Source of the DNA: Mycolicibacterium sp. GF69
GTDB lineage: Bacteria; Actinomycetota; Actinomycetes; Mycobacteriales; Mycobacteriaceae
Direction: 5' to 3'
DNA length: 64,000 bases
Assembly: GCF_003284965.1 (NCBI RefSeq)
Contig: NZ_QMEW01000005.1
Coordinates: forward strand, 1 to 64,000
Every line of letters begins with the position of its first letter. The stretch's first letter is position 1. The notes under the pieces are model-generated. The model did not search any database. It worked only from the letters and a program-made list of their open reading frames with translations, and was not told where the DNA came from. Shown here one piece after another: positions 1 to 9,090 of this stretch. Position numbers and translations under genes: made by a program.

Positions 1-13
1 GCTCCACAAATCG

Positions 14-688
14 CTAGCGAGCGCGGCGGGCCAGTCGCTCCGAGTCGGAAATCAGAACGCTCTTGCCTTCCAGGCGAATCCAGCCGCGGTGGGCGAAGTC
101 GGCGAGCGCCTTGTTGACGGTTTCGCGCGATGCGCCGACGAGCTGGGCGATCTCCTCCTGGGTGAGATCGTGTGTCACCCGCAGCGCACCACCCTCCTGC
201 GTGCCGAACCGCTGCGCCAGCTGGAGCAGCTGCTTGGCCACCCGGCCGGGGACGTCGGTGAAGATCAGGTCGGCGAGGTTGTTGTTGGTGCGGCGCAGCC
301 GGCGGGCCAGCACGCGCAACAGCTGCTCGGCGATCTCCGGCCGGTCGGCGATCCACGCCCGCAACGCATCGCGGTCCATCGACACCGCGCGCACCTCGGT
401 GATCGTGGTCGCGCTCGACGTCCGGGGGCCGGGGTCGAAGATGGAAAGCTCGCCGAACATGTCCGACGGACCCATGATGGTGAGCAGGTTCTCGCGGCCG
501 TCCGGCGACCGGCGGCCGATCTTGACCTTGCCCGAAATGATGATGTACAGCCGGTCGCCGGGCTCACCCTCGGCGAACACGGTGTGTCCACGGGGGAAGT
601 CGACTGGCTGCAGTTGCTTGGTCAGCGCGGTAACGGCGCTGGGTTCGACCCCCTGGAAGATTCCGGCCCTGGCCAGGATCTCGTCCAC
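14..688 (-). CDS. crp: cAMP receptor protein family transcription regulator Crp
   Basis: A 224-residue CRP/FNR regulator, the same length as M. tuberculosis Rv3676 and, from memory, nearly identical to it. The N-terminal cyclic-nucleotide domain carries the phosphate-binding cassette [16 protein letters not shown] (about residues 78-93). A long dimerisation helix follows, then a winged helix-turn-helix with recognition segment [19 protein letters not shown]. The start is GTG with GAGGGG just upstream. In mycobacteria Crp binds TGTGA-N6-TCACA sites, controls genes such as rpfA and whiB1, and binds DNA even without cAMP. A site of this type lies in the Ms1 RNA promoter of this window (10192-10207), and a cAMP-producing cyclase is encoded at 23754-25364. 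Confidence 0.97.
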   Translation of the reverse strand: MDEILARAGIFQGVEPSAVTALTKQLQPVDFPRGHTVFAEGEPGDRLYIIISGKVKIGRRSPDGRENLLTIMGPSDMFGELSIFDPGPRTSSATTITEVRAVSMDRDALRAWIADRPEIAEQLLRVLARRLRRTNNNLADLIFTDVPGRVAKQLLQLAQRFGTQEGGALRVTHDLTQEEIAQLVGASRETVNKALADFAHRGWIRLEGKSVLISDSERLARRAR

Positions 689-719
689 GTTGCCCCTCTT
701 AAGCTGTTAGGTGAAGCCG

Positions 720-752
720 ACCTCTATCGGATAGCGAGATAAGTCTAGAGGT
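720..752 (-). promoter_or_regulatory. Dyad and candidate promoter in the crp leader
   Basis: The 88-nt gap between crp and the upstream small gene contains 7-nt inverted arms, ACCTCTA at 720-726 and TAGAGGT at 746-752. On the minus strand a TAGACT box (747-742) overlaps the distal arm, which would give a leader of roughly 45 nt before the GTG. This could be an autoregulatory operator, but it does not fit the TGTGA-N6-TCACA consensus. Its role is inferred only. Confidence 0.3.
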
Positions 753-776
753 ACCCGGTTTCGTGACCAGCCCACG

Positions 777-1109
777 CTACACACGATCGGCATGTCGGGA
801 CGGCTGAAACTCAGGATTCACCGCGTGCTGTGGATATCGCCGTACAGGCAGGCTTGTTGTGCGGTGGGCCGTCGGTGATCCGTTGGTGATCGGGTGCTCG
901 ACGTGCTGGCGTTGCCGCAGTTCGTTTAGCGCGCGGCTCATCCCATCGCGCGCCAGCGTGCCGACGTCCGACGGCTCGGCCTGTTCGAGAAACTTCGCGA
1001 CATCGGTGGCTGAGACGGTGTCTGGATGCAGGCCCGCCTCGAGTCGCTGCAGTCCGAGGGTGGCAGCCATCAGTAACCCGGGAATCAGGCCAACCAGCAA
1101 CCACGACAC
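777..1109 (-). CDS. Small membrane protein upstream of crp (Rv3675-like)
   Basis: A 110-residue protein that starts with a hydrophobic segment (WLLVGLIPGLLMAATLGL, residues 3-20), followed by an acidic, helix-prone soluble stretch and a basic tail. The gene sits 88 nt upstream of crp on the same strand and diverges from nth, the position of the small membrane protein Rv3675 in M. tuberculosis. The start is GTG, with no strong Shine-Dalgarno sequence. Function is unknown; co-transcription with crp is plausible but not shown. The C-terminal third is low complexity and may be poorly conserved. Confidence 0.7.
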   Translation of the reverse strand: MSWLLVGLIPGLLMAATLGLQRLEAGLHPDTVSATDVAKFLEQAEPSDVGTLARDGMSRALNELRQRQHVEHPITNGSPTAHRTTSLPVRRYPQHAVNPEFQPSRHADRV

Positions 1110-1214
1110 AAGGCTGAAGTAAACACGCCGAAGGTCTCAGCGGGATCACGAATTGTCACCGGTCCGCGGTAGCTCGGCAGAGCGTTGTCCGAGTGTCTCA
1201 GTACGCTGGCAGTC

Positions 1215-1997
1215 GTGACCGCCAGCGGGACGTCGGCAAAAAAGACGGGCGCAGGAAAACGCGCCCGAAATCGGGACGGTGAAACGCGCATTGGTCTGGT
1301 CCGGCGCGCGCGACGGATGAATCGCACGCTGGCGCAGGCTTTTCCGCACGTGTACTGCGAGCTTGACTTCACCAACCCGCTCGAGCTGACCGTCGCGACG
1401 ATCTTGTCGGCGCAGAGCACCGACAAACGGGTCAACCTCACCACCCCGGCGCTGTTCAAGAAGTACCGCACCGCGGTGGACTATGCGCAGGCCGACCGCA
1501 CCGAACTGGAGGAGATGATCCGGCCCACCGGGTTCTTCCGCAACAAGGCGAACTCCCTGATGCGGCTGGGCCAGGAACTCGTCGAACGGTTCGACGGCGA
1601 GGTGCCCGCGACCATGGCCGAACTCGTCACGCTGCCCGGCGTCGGGCGCAAGACGGCCAACGTCATCCTCGGCAATGCGTTCGGCGTGCCCGGCATCACC
1701 GTCGACACCCACTTCGGCCGGCTCGTCCGCCGATGGCAGTGGACCACCGAGGAAGATCCCGTCAAGGTCGAGTACGCGGTCGGCGAGCTCATCGAGCGCA
1801 AGGAGTGGACCGACCTCAGCCACCGGGTGATCTTCCACGGCCGCCGCGTCTGCCACGCGCGCAAGCCGGCGTGCGGCGTGTGCGTGCTGGCCGAAGACTG
1901 CCCGTCCTTCGGCATCGGCCCGACCGACCCGCTGATCGCCGCGCCGTTGGTCAAGGGTCCCGAAACCGAACATCTGCTGGCCTTGGCCGGGTTGTAG
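1215..1997 (+). CDS. nth: Endonuclease III (DNA glycosylase/AP lyase)
   Basis: Base-excision repair enzyme that removes oxidised pyrimidines and cuts at the abasic site. The helix-hairpin-helix [17 protein letters not shown] contains the catalytic Lys of GRKTAN, and VDTHFGR supplies the catalytic Asp. The C-terminal motif C-x6-C-x2-C-x5-C ([17 protein letters not shown]) ligates a [4Fe-4S] cluster. GTG 1215 is chosen because TACGCT (1202-1207) lies 7 nt before it, a leaderless-promoter pattern. A TTG at 1185 is open in the same frame but has no support. The product is 260 residues, slightly longer at the N terminus than the M. tuberculosis protein. It heads a rightward run with the TlpA, Nudix and marP genes. 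Confidence 0.96.
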   Translation: MTASGTSAKKTGAGKRARNRDGETRIGLVRRARRMNRTLAQAFPHVYCELDFTNPLELTVATILSAQSTDKRVNLTTPALFKKYRTAVDYAQADRTELEEMIRPTGFFRNKANSLMRLGQELVERFDGEVPATMAELVTLPGVGRKTANVILGNAFGVPGITVDTHFGRLVRRWQWTTEEDPVKVEYAVGELIERKEWTDLSHRVIFHGRRVCHARKPACGVCVLAEDCPSFGIGPTDPLIAAPLVKGPETEHLLALAGL

Positions 1998-2016
1998 CCC
2001 ACCGACCGGACTGACC

Positions 2017-2676
2017 GTGCGTACCTCGACCCGCTGGACCGTTGTGGTGCTCGTCGTCATGGTGGCGCTCGGGTGGGCCTTATGGGCACAGCTCGACGAC
2101 GAGAGCCCGTCCACCGGGTCGTCGTCGCAGAACAGTCCCAGAGACCGCCGCGACGCCGACACCGCCGAGTCGCTCGCCGGGCCGCGGGCCCAGGCGGACC
2201 TGGCGCCCTGTCCGGCGCCCGGGGCGGGGCCCGACCCCCAAGCTCTACGGGGGATCACCCTGGAATGTGCGGGGGACGGGGCGAGCGTCGATGTGGCCAA
2301 GGCGCTCGCCGGCCGCGTCGTCGTACTCAATCTCTGGGCGTACTGGTGCGCGCCCTGCACCGCCGAACTTCCTGCGATGGCCGAATATCAGCGGCGCATG
2401 GGCTCTGCGGTGACGGTGCTGACCGTGCACCAGGACGAGAACGAGACCGCGGCGCTGCTGCGGCTGGCCGAACTCGGCGTACACCTGCCCACTCTGCAGG
2501 ACGGCAGGCGGCTGATCGCCGCCGCGCTGAAGGTACCCAACGTCATGCCTGCAACCGTCGTGCTGCGCGCGGACGGTAGCGTTGCCGACGTTCTGCCGCG
2601 CTCGTTCACCAGTGCCGACGAGATCGCCGCAGCAGTAGGACCAATGGTCGGCCCGAGGACGGGAGAACCGGGGTGA
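2017..2676 (+). CDS. TlpA-family membrane-anchored thioredoxin-like protein
   Basis: 219 residues: an N-terminal signal anchor (about residues 7-24), a low-complexity extracytoplasmic linker, then a thioredoxin fold with the redox motif WCAPC in WAYWCAPCTAELPAM (about residues 108-122). Homologues such as Rv3673c reduce or oxidise disulfides on the outer face of the membrane. Further cysteines in APCPAP and LECAG are also present. The gene starts 19 nt after nth and its GTGA stop overlaps the start of the Nudix gene. marP downstream encodes a periplasmic protease with a structural disulfide in relatives, so redox support for it is possible (inference). Confidence 0.9.
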   Translation: MRTSTRWTVVVLVVMVALGWALWAQLDDESPSTGSSSQNSPRDRRDADTAESLAGPRAQADLAPCPAPGAGPDPQALRGITLECAGDGASVDVAKALAGRVVVLNLWAYWCAPCTAELPAMAEYQRRMGSAVTVLTVHQDENETAALLRLAELGVHLPTLQDGRRLIAAALKVPNVMPATVVLRADGSVADVLPRSFTSADEIAAAVGPMVGPRTGEPG

Positions 2677-3449
2677 GCTGGGTCAGCGAGGGCAGCGGGT
2701 TCACCCCCGATGCCGCCCCGGCCTGGCTCAAACCGCTGCTCGACAACACCCCCGATATCAAACAGGCCTATCGCAGGAGAGTGCCCCCCGAACTGCTCGC
2801 GATGGTCACCAGCGAAGGCAAACCGGCGCAGGCCGACGCGCGCGAGGCGGCGGTGCTGGTGCTGTTCTCCGGGCCCGCCGACTCTCCCACCGGCGGCGTG
2901 CCCGACGACGCTGACCTGCTGGTCACCGTGCGTGCGGGCACTCTGCGGCACCACGCGGGGCAGGCCGCGTTCCCCGGTGGCGCATTCGAACCCGGCGACC
3001 ACAGCCCGGTGCAGACGGCGCTGCGCGAGGCCAACGAGGAAACCGGTATCGACAGCGCACGGCTGCACCCGCTGACCAAGATGGAGCGGCTGTTCATTCC
3101 CCCGTCGGGGTTTCACGTCGTACCCGTCCTGGCCTACTCGCAGGACCCGGGTCCGGTGGGGGTCGTGGACGAGGCCGAGACCGCGCACGTCGCCCGGGTA
3201 CCGGTGCGCGCGTTCATCAACCCCGAGAACCGAATCATGGTGTACCGCAGTGCCAATACCCGCCGATACGCCGGTCCGGCGTTCCTGCTCAACGAAATGC
3301 TGGTCTGGGGATTCACCGGCCAGGTGATCTCGGCGATGCTCGACGTCGCGGGGTGGGCGCGACCGTGGAACTCCGACGACGTGCGCGAACTCGAGGACGC
3401 AATGGCGCTCGTCGGCCGCGGCGCCGGTTACGGTGATGCACAACCATGA
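2673..3449 (+). CDS. CoA-type Nudix hydrolase
   Basis: 258 residues. The upstream signature LVTVRAGTLRHHAGQ followed by FPGG, and the Nudix box ending in ALREANEETGID, are those of the coenzyme A pyrophosphatase subgroup (NudL/YeaB, human NUDT7), which cleaves CoA or acyl-CoA to 4-phosphopantetheine derivatives and 3',5'-ADP. M. tuberculosis Rv3672c occupies the same place. The GTG start overlaps the TGA of the TlpA gene (GTGA), and its own stop overlaps the marP ATG, so the genes are translationally coupled. Substrate is inferred from the family signature only. Confidence 0.9.
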   Translation: MSWVSEGSGFTPDAAPAWLKPLLDNTPDIKQAYRRRVPPELLAMVTSEGKPAQADAREAAVLVLFSGPADSPTGGVPDDADLLVTVRAGTLRHHAGQAAFPGGAFEPGDHSPVQTALREANEETGIDSARLHPLTKMERLFIPPSGFHVVPVLAYSQDPGPVGVVDEAETAHVARVPVRAFINPENRIMVYRSANTRRYAGPAFLLNEMLVWGFTGQVISAMLDVAGWARPWNSDDVRELEDAMALVGRGAGYGDAQP

Positions 3450-4633
3450 CTTCGTCACAATGGGTGGACCTCGCCGTCCTCGCTATCGCCTTCGTCGCCG
3501 GCATCTCCGGTTGGCGTTCTGGTGCGCTGGGCTCGATGCTGTCGTTTCTCGGGGTGGTACTGGGCGCGGTCGCCGGCGTTCTGTTGGCCCCGCACCTGGT
3601 CGCGAGCATCGAGGGTCCGCGCACCAAGCTGTTCGTGACGCTGTTCTTGATCCTGGCGTTGGTGGTCGTCGGTGAGATCGCGGGCGTCGTGTTGGGCCGC
3701 GCAGTGCGCAGCGCCATCCGCAACCGCTCGCTGCGAGCAGTCGACTCGCTGATCGGCGTGGGCATACAGATCGTCGCGGTCCTGGTGGCCGCCTGGATGC
3801 TGACCTATCCGCTGCAGTCGTCGGATCAGCCCAACCTTGCCGCCGCGGTGCGTGGCTCCAAGGTGCTCAAAGAAGTCAACGACGTCGCGCCGGACTGGCT
3901 GCGGTCGGTGCCCAAGCGCCTGTCGGCACTGCTGGACACCTCGGGGCTGCCGGACGTGTTGCAACCGTTCGGCCGCACCCCGATCGTCGCCGTCGACGCG
4001 CCCGATGCCGCGCTCGCCGCGGACCCGGTGGTAGCGGCGGCGCGGCCCAGCGTGGTCAAGATCCGCGGGGTGGCGCCGGGCTGTCAGAAGGTGCTCGAGG
4101 GCACCGGCTTCGTCGCCGCGACCGATCGCGTGATCTCCAACGCACACGTGGTCGCCGGTTCGGAGAGCGTCACCGTCGAGGCCGACGGGCAGACCTATGA
4201 CGCGTTCGTCGTGTCGTACGACCCGCAGGCCGACATCTCGATACTCGACGTGCCCGACTTACCCTCCGCCGCGTTGCCGTTCGCCCAAGCGCCGGCCACC
4301 ACCGGCACCGACGCGGTGGTGATGGGGTACCCCGGCGGGGGCGACTTCGTGGCCACTCCGGCGCGGGTCCGCGAGATCATCGAGCTCAGCGGTCCGGACA
4401 TCTACCGCACCACCACCGTCGAACGCGAGGTGTACACGATCAGAGGCAGTGTGCGCCAAGGTAATTCAGGCGGTCCGATGATCGACCGGGAGGGCCGCGT
4501 GCTGGGCGTGGTGTTCGGCGCCGCGGTCGACGACGCCGACACCGGCTTCGTTCTCACCGCCGACGAGGTGTCACATCACCTCGCCCAGCTGGACAGCACC
4601 GCGCGCGTAGCCACCGGCAACTGCGTCACCTAG
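3446..4633 (+). CDS. marP: Membrane serine protease MarP (acid resistance)
   Basis: 395 residues with four N-terminal membrane helices (CvpA-like, about residues 6-120) and a periplasmic trypsin-like domain. The catalytic triad is visible as H234 (SNAHVV), D263 (ADISIL) and S341 (GNSGGP). C213 and C393 match the disulfide pair that stabilises M. tuberculosis MarP (Rv3671c). MarP is needed for intrabacterial pH homeostasis at acid pH and activates the peptidoglycan hydrolase RipA (established for M. tuberculosis). The start ATG overlaps the Nudix stop. The gene ends tail to tail with the EphE-like gene, overlapping it by 4 bases. Confidence 0.96.
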   Translation: MTSSQWVDLAVLAIAFVAGISGWRSGALGSMLSFLGVVLGAVAGVLLAPHLVASIEGPRTKLFVTLFLILALVVVGEIAGVVLGRAVRSAIRNRSLRAVDSLIGVGIQIVAVLVAAWMLTYPLQSSDQPNLAAAVRGSKVLKEVNDVAPDWLRSVPKRLSALLDTSGLPDVLQPFGRTPIVAVDAPDAALAADPVVAAARPSVVKIRGVAPGCQKVLEGTGFVAATDRVISNAHVVAGSESVTVEADGQTYDAFVVSYDPQADISILDVPDLPSAALPFAQAPATTGTDAVVMGYPGGGDFVATPARVREIIELSGPDIYRTTTVEREVYTIRGSVRQGNSGGPMIDREGRVLGVVFGAAVDDADTGFVLTADEVSHHLAQLDSTARVATGNCVT

Positions 4634-5604
4634 CGGTAGACCTGCCCGAGGAAGCGCGACAGCTGCCCGGTGACGGCCTCGGGAGCCTCCTCATGACCGA
4701 AATGCCCTGCGCCGTCTATGGACACGTACCGGCCGTGCGGTGCATAACGCTGCGTGCGGTACACCGGGTCGGCCAGTACGTACGGGTCGGCGTCGCCACG
4801 CATATGCAGCACGGGCACGCTGATAGGACGTCTCATCGAGCCCATGAAGCGACGGCCTTCGCCGCGTAGCTGGCTGCGCACCGCCCAACGCTGATACTCG
4901 AGGGCCGAGTGCGCGGCACCCGGAATCTGGATGGCGCGGCGCATGTGGTCGATGGTCTCGGAGAAATCTTGGGAGGCAAGCCATTTGCGGCTGGCCCGGC
5001 TGCGGACGAGGCGTTCCAGTTCTTCGGCGTTGTCCCGGGTCAGCGCCCGCTCGGGCCACATCGGCACCTGGTAACGCAGCATCCACGGCAGCAGAGCGCG
5101 TCCCTGGTCGCGGCGGCGCAGCGCGGAGGCGCGCAACGCCACCGGATGCGGAGAGCTGACCACCGCGATGGCCCGCACCGCGCGGGGATGCAGCACGGCG
5201 GTCGCCCAGCACACCAGCCCGCCGTCGGCGTGCCCGACCAGCGTCGCGGACCTATGGCCCAGCGCGCGCACCAGGCCGGCGGTGTCACCGGCAAGCGTCC
5301 AGCCGTCGTAGCCCCGCGGAGGTTTGTCGCTGGCACCGTAACCGCGCAGGTCGACGGCGACCACGCGAGCACCGGTCAGGTCGCGAAGTTGATGACGCCA
5401 GGACCACCAGAACGAGCCGAATCCGTGCAGCAGGATCACCAGCGGCCGCTCGGTGGCCGAAGCCGCGGCGACGACATCGGACCCCGCAACCGGCCGCGAC
5501 GCGGAGTCCGCTTCGACCACGTGGAAGCGAATTCCGTTGGCGTGCACCTCGAGGTGGCGCCACGGTCCGTCGATACGGACGACCGACGGAGCGGGTGGGG
5601 GCAC
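4630..5604 (-). CDS. Alpha/beta hydrolase, epoxide hydrolase EphE-like
   Basis: 324 residues with an alpha/beta-hydrolase fold: oxyanion segment LLHGFGSFWWSW, nucleophile elbow VGHADGG with Asp as nucleophile, a later acid in MRGDADPYV, and the catalytic His in GAGHFGHEEAP. An Asp nucleophile fits epoxide hydrolases or haloalkane dehalogenases; the HGFG in place of HGxP is a little atypical. Synteny places it as EphE (Rv3670). The GTG start directly abuts the stop codon of the holin-like gene (TAAGTG), so the two are probably one transcript. Substrate is unknown. Confidence 0.85.
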   Translation of the reverse strand: MPPPAPSVVRIDGPWRHLEVHANGIRFHVVEADSASRPVAGSDVVAAASATERPLVILLHGFGSFWWSWRHQLRDLTGARVVAVDLRGYGASDKPPRGYDGWTLAGDTAGLVRALGHRSATLVGHADGGLVCWATAVLHPRAVRAIAVVSSPHPVALRASALRRRDQGRALLPWMLRYQVPMWPERALTRDNAEELERLVRSRASRKWLASQDFSETIDHMRRAIQIPGAAHSALEYQRWAVRSQLRGEGRRFMGSMRRPISVPVLHMRGDADPYVLADPVYRTQRYAPHGRYVSIDGAGHFGHEEAPEAVTGQLSRFLGQVYR

Positions 5605-6177
5605 TTACCAGCCCGACGGATCGGCCGCCGACGCCGGTTTACCGTCGCCCGACGCCAGCTCCTTGGCCTTGTCATGGCCCGGCGTCAGCGCCTCGGGGAT
5701 CTCCTTGACCGATTCGATCGTCTGCTGCGGACCACGGATCCGCCGCACCTTGAGGTAGCCCAGCAAGGCGAACACGGCCGTCACCACCACCATCAGGCCG
5801 AACACGATGAGGTAGGCGGCCCATTTCACCAGCCACAGGTCGAGCAGCTCGCCGAGGAAGAAGAAGAAAAAGAACGTCGAGTAGAACAGCACGACCAGCG
5901 CGAGCACGAAGAAGACGCTGCCGGTGAGGCCCTTCTTGACGTCGCGGGTGATCTCGGCCTTGGCCAACTCGACCTCGGCACGCACCAGCGTGGACACCTG
6001 CGCAGTGGCGTCCTTGACGAGGTCGCCGATGGACGGGTCGGCCTTCGGGGCGTGCGGATCGACCAGCGGTATCGACGTGACAGTGGTCGGCGCGCCATTC
6101 CTGCGATCGCTCACGACTGTTCCTCCCGCATCGCCCGGATTGCCGGCAGCGCCGGCCCTGGTGTCGTCGCGACTCAT
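5605..6177 (-). CDS. Phage holin superfamily III-like membrane protein (Rv3669-type)
   Basis: 190 residues: a disordered polar N terminus, an amphipathic segment (VRAEVELAKAEITRDVKK, about 66-83), two membrane helices (about 87-112 with an unusual run of six Phe, and 117-142), then a charged tail. This is the architecture of the actinobacterial holin-like family PF07332, to which Rv3669 belongs. These are chromosomal membrane proteins, and nothing here indicates prophage. It precedes the EphE-like gene in a two-gene unit. Function is unknown. Confidence 0.8.
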   Translation of the reverse strand: MSRDDTRAGAAGNPGDAGGTVVSDRRNGAPTTVTSIPLVDPHAPKADPSIGDLVKDATAQVSTLVRAEVELAKAEITRDVKKGLTGSVFFVLALVVLFYSTFFFFFFLGELLDLWLVKWAAYLIVFGLMVVVTAVFALLGYLKVRRIRGPQQTIESVKEIPEALTPGHDKAKELASGDGKPASAADPSGW

Positions 6178-6275
6178 GTTGCCATGCGGCGTGAGCTCAA
6201 ACGATCCCGGCCGACGATAGACTGGCTTGATCGATGGCAGGGCAGGTCGGGGTTGGCGTTAGGGGAAATGTTCAC

Positions 6276-6986
6276 GTGAAGACCAGCGGCCTCCGCCTGC
6301 GCCGTCTCGCCGCGACCATCGCCGTCGCCGCAGCAGCCCTACTCGCGGTACCCGGCGTCGTGCAGGCCCAGGAGCCGATCCCGCTGGGTGGTGGTTCGGG
6401 CCTGGTCGTCGACGGCGAGACGCTGTGCACGCTGACCACGATCGGCAACGACAACCGCGGCAAGCTCGTGGGCTTCACCTCGGCGCACTGCGGTGGCCCC
6501 GGCGCGAAAGTCGCCGCCGAGGGCGTGGACGCCGCCGGGGTGGTCGGCACGATGGTGGCGGGCAACGACGCGCTCGACTACGCGGTGATCGAGTTCGATC
6601 CCCAGAAGGTGCGCCCGGTCAACAATGTCGACGGCTTCCAGATCGACGGGCTGGGACCCGACCCGGTCGCCGGCGACATCGCGTGCAAACTGGGTCGCAC
6701 GACCGGTTACTCGTGCGGCGTGACGTGGGGGCCGGGCCAGGAACCGGGAACCATCGTCAACCAGGTGTGCGGTCAGCCCGGTGACTCGGGCGCGCCGGTG
6801 ACCGTCAACAACCGTCTGGTCGGCATGATCCACGGGGCGTTCTCCGAGGCGCTGCCGACGTGCGTCATCAAGTACATCCCGCTGCACACACCCGCGGTGA
6901 CGATGTCGTTCAACACACAGCTGGCCGACATCACCGCCAAGAACCGCGCCGGGACCGGTTTCGTCCCCGTCGGCGCGGTTCCCTGA
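6276..6986 (+). CDS. Secreted trypsin-like serine protease (Rv3668c-type)
   Basis: 236 residues. The basic N terminus and hydrophobic core (residues 1-32, probable cleavage after VVQA) form a signal peptide. The mature part is a small S1-like protease with His in TSAHCGG, Asp in ALDYAVIEF and Ser in GQPGDSGAPV. Cys pairs near the His, in IACKLG/YSCGV and near the Ser suggest disulfides. GTG 6276 is chosen because AGGGGAAA (6261-6268) is well spaced. An in-frame ATG at 6234 would add 14 residues. TAGACT at 6218-6223 is a candidate -10. It diverges from the holin-like gene. The physiological substrate is unknown. Confidence 0.88.
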   Translation: MKTSGLRLRRLAATIAVAAAALLAVPGVVQAQEPIPLGGGSGLVVDGETLCTLTTIGNDNRGKLVGFTSAHCGGPGAKVAAEGVDAAGVVGTMVAGNDALDYAVIEFDPQKVRPVNNVDGFQIDGLGPDPVAGDIACKLGRTTGYSCGVTWGPGQEPGTIVNQVCGQPGDSGAPVTVNNRLVGMIHGAFSEALPTCVIKYIPLHTPAVTMSFNTQLADITAKNRAGTGFVPVGAVP

Positions 6987-7017
6987 TTTCTCCGCGTGCC
7001 GGCTAGCGAGCGACGCC

Positions 7018-8979
7018 CTACTTACTGGCCCGGATCGCCTCGAACACGCTGGGGTCCACCAGCGTTGACGTGTCCCCGAGCTCGCGCCCCTCGGCGACAT
7101 CACGCAGCAACCGCCGCATGATCTTGCCGCTGCGGGTCTTCGGCAGTTCGGGGACGACGTGAATCTCCCTGGGGCGTGCGATCTTTCCGATCTCCTTGGC
7201 GACCTGTGCGCGAAGTTGGTCGATCATCTCGTCGCCGCTGTCCTTGGCGTGCGCCTCGAGGATGACGAACGCGCAGATACCCTGGCCGGTGGTCTCGTCG
7301 CTGGCGCCGACGACCGCGGCCTCGGCGACGTGGGAGTGACCGACCAACGCCGACTCGACCTCCGCGGTCGAGATGCGATGTCCGGACACGTTCATCACGT
7401 CATCGATGCGGCCGAGCACCCAGATGTCGCCGTCGGCGTCGATCCTGGCTCCGTCACCGGCGAAATACCAACCCTGCTTCTCGAACCGCTTCCAATACGT
7501 TTCCTGGTACCGCTCCGGGTCCTTCCAGATACCGCGCAACATCGCCGGCCACGGCTGGTCCAGCACCAGGTAGCCGGTGACTGGCTCGTCGCCCTCGGCG
7601 GCGGGCGCCAGTTCCTTGCCCTCGTCGTCGACGATCTTGGCTGTGATGCCCGGTAGTGGCGCCATCGCCGCGCCCGGCTTGGCCGCCGTTGCGCCGGGCA
7701 GCGGGGAGATCATGATCGCTCCGGTCTCGGTCTGCCACCAGGTGTCGACCACCGGCGTCCGGTCGCCGCCGATCACCTTGCGGTACCACCGCCAAGCCTC
7801 CGGGTTGATCGGTTCGCCGACCGACCCCAACAGGCGCAAGCTGGACAGATCGTGGGCATCGGGGATCTCGCGGCCCCATTTCATGAAGGTCCGGATCAGC
7901 GTCGGAGCCGTGTAATAGATTGTCACACCGTACTTTTCGATGATCTCGAAGTGGCGATGCTCACTCGGGCAGTTCGGGGTGCCCTCGTACACCACTTGGG
8001 TGCACCCGTTCGACAGCGGGCCGAACACGATGTAGCTGTGTCCGGTGACCCAGCCGATGTCGGCGGTGCACCAGTACACGTCGGTTTCCGGCTTCGCGTC
8101 GAACACGTAGTAGTGGGTGTAGGACGACTGGGTGAGGAAGCCGCCGGAGGTGTGCACGATGCCCTTGGGCTTGCCGGTGGTGCCCGAGGTGTACAGCAGG
8201 AACAGCGGATGCTCGGAATCGAACGCCTCGGGCGTGTGTTCGGTGGAGGCGTCGTCGACGACCTCGTGCCACCACACGTCACGGCCCTCGGTCCACGGCA
8301 CGTCGATGCCGGTGCGTGCCACCACCAGCACGTGCTCGACGGATGCTTGGCCCTTCACCGCTTCGTCGGCGGCCTCTTTCAACGGCACCGCTTCACCGCG
8401 GCGGTACTGCCCGTCGGTGGTGATGACCAACTTGGCCTCGGCGTCCTCGATGCGCGCCGCCAGCGCCGACGAGGAGAATCCGGCGAAGACCACGCTGTGC
8501 AACACGCCGAGGCGCGCGCACGCCAGCATCGCGATGATCGCCTCGGGGATCATCGGCATGTAGATGGCGGCCCGGTCACCTGTGCGCAGTCCGAGTTCGG
8601 TCAGCGCGTTGGCGGCCTTGCAGACCTCGTCTTTGAGCTGGGCATAGGTCAGCGCGTGTGAGTCGCCGACCGGTTCGCCCTCCCAGTACAGGGCTACCCG
8701 GTCCCCGTTGCCCGCCTCGACATGCCGGTCCACGCAGTTGTAGGCGACGTTGAGCTTGCCACCGACAAACCACTTGGCGACCGGAGCCTCCGACCAGTCG
8801 AGCACCTCGGTGAAAGGCGTCTCCCACGACAGCCGGTTGCCCTGTTCCGCCCAGAACGCCAACCGGTCCTTCTCGGCCTGGCGGTACAGATCCTCGGTCG
8901 CGTTGGCGCGCTCGGCGAACTCGGGGGACGGGGGATAAACGGACGGTCCGTGAGCGTGCTGCGCCGATGTCTCTGTCAT
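7018..8979 (-). CDS. acs: Acetyl-CoA synthetase
   Basis: 653 residues of an AMP-forming acetate-CoA ligase. Visible motifs are LLYTSGTTGKPKGI (P-loop), the WWQTETGA segment, YFAGDGARID, the hinge GRIDDVMNVSGHRIST and the C-terminal PKTRSGKIMRR. The Lys of the last motif is the residue acetylated by the cAMP-regulated acetyltransferase in mycobacteria, which switches the enzyme off (established knowledge). ATG 8979 is chosen because TACCCT (8992-8987) stands 7 nt upstream, a leaderless promoter; the frame stays open to 9021. M. tuberculosis has the dppABCD operon next door; here acs directly diverges from the Fic-like gene. Confidence 0.97.
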   Translation of the reverse strand: MTETSAQHAHGPSVYPPSPEFAERANATEDLYRQAEKDRLAFWAEQGNRLSWETPFTEVLDWSEAPVAKWFVGGKLNVAYNCVDRHVEAGNGDRVALYWEGEPVGDSHALTYAQLKDEVCKAANALTELGLRTGDRAAIYMPMIPEAIIAMLACARLGVLHSVVFAGFSSSALAARIEDAEAKLVITTDGQYRRGEAVPLKEAADEAVKGQASVEHVLVVARTGIDVPWTEGRDVWWHEVVDDASTEHTPEAFDSEHPLFLLYTSGTTGKPKGIVHTSGGFLTQSSYTHYYVFDAKPETDVYWCTADIGWVTGHSYIVFGPLSNGCTQVVYEGTPNCPSEHRHFEIIEKYGVTIYYTAPTLIRTFMKWGREIPDAHDLSSLRLLGSVGEPINPEAWRWYRKVIGGDRTPVVDTWWQTETGAIMISPLPGATAAKPGAAMAPLPGITAKIVDDEGKELAPAAEGDEPVTGYLVLDQPWPAMLRGIWKDPERYQETYWKRFEKQGWYFAGDGARIDADGDIWVLGRIDDVMNVSGHRISTAEVESALVGHSHVAEAAVVGASDETTGQGICAFVILEAHAKDSGDEMIDQLRAQVAKEIGKIARPREIHVVPELPKTRSGKIMRRLLRDVAEGRELGDTSTLVDPSVFEAIRASK

Positions 8980-9090
8980 ATCTGTGAGGGTAGTCACCTT
9001 GTCGGCGGCGCACATTGGCATGTCACAGACCGATCCCCGCGGCCGGAACGCGATGGTTGACGGTTCGACGGTGGGCTAGCGTGTGCTGCC

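Noticed and set aside
5605..6177. Prophage holin
   Set aside because: The family name is historical; the neighbours are core chromosomal genes conserved in all mycobacteria.
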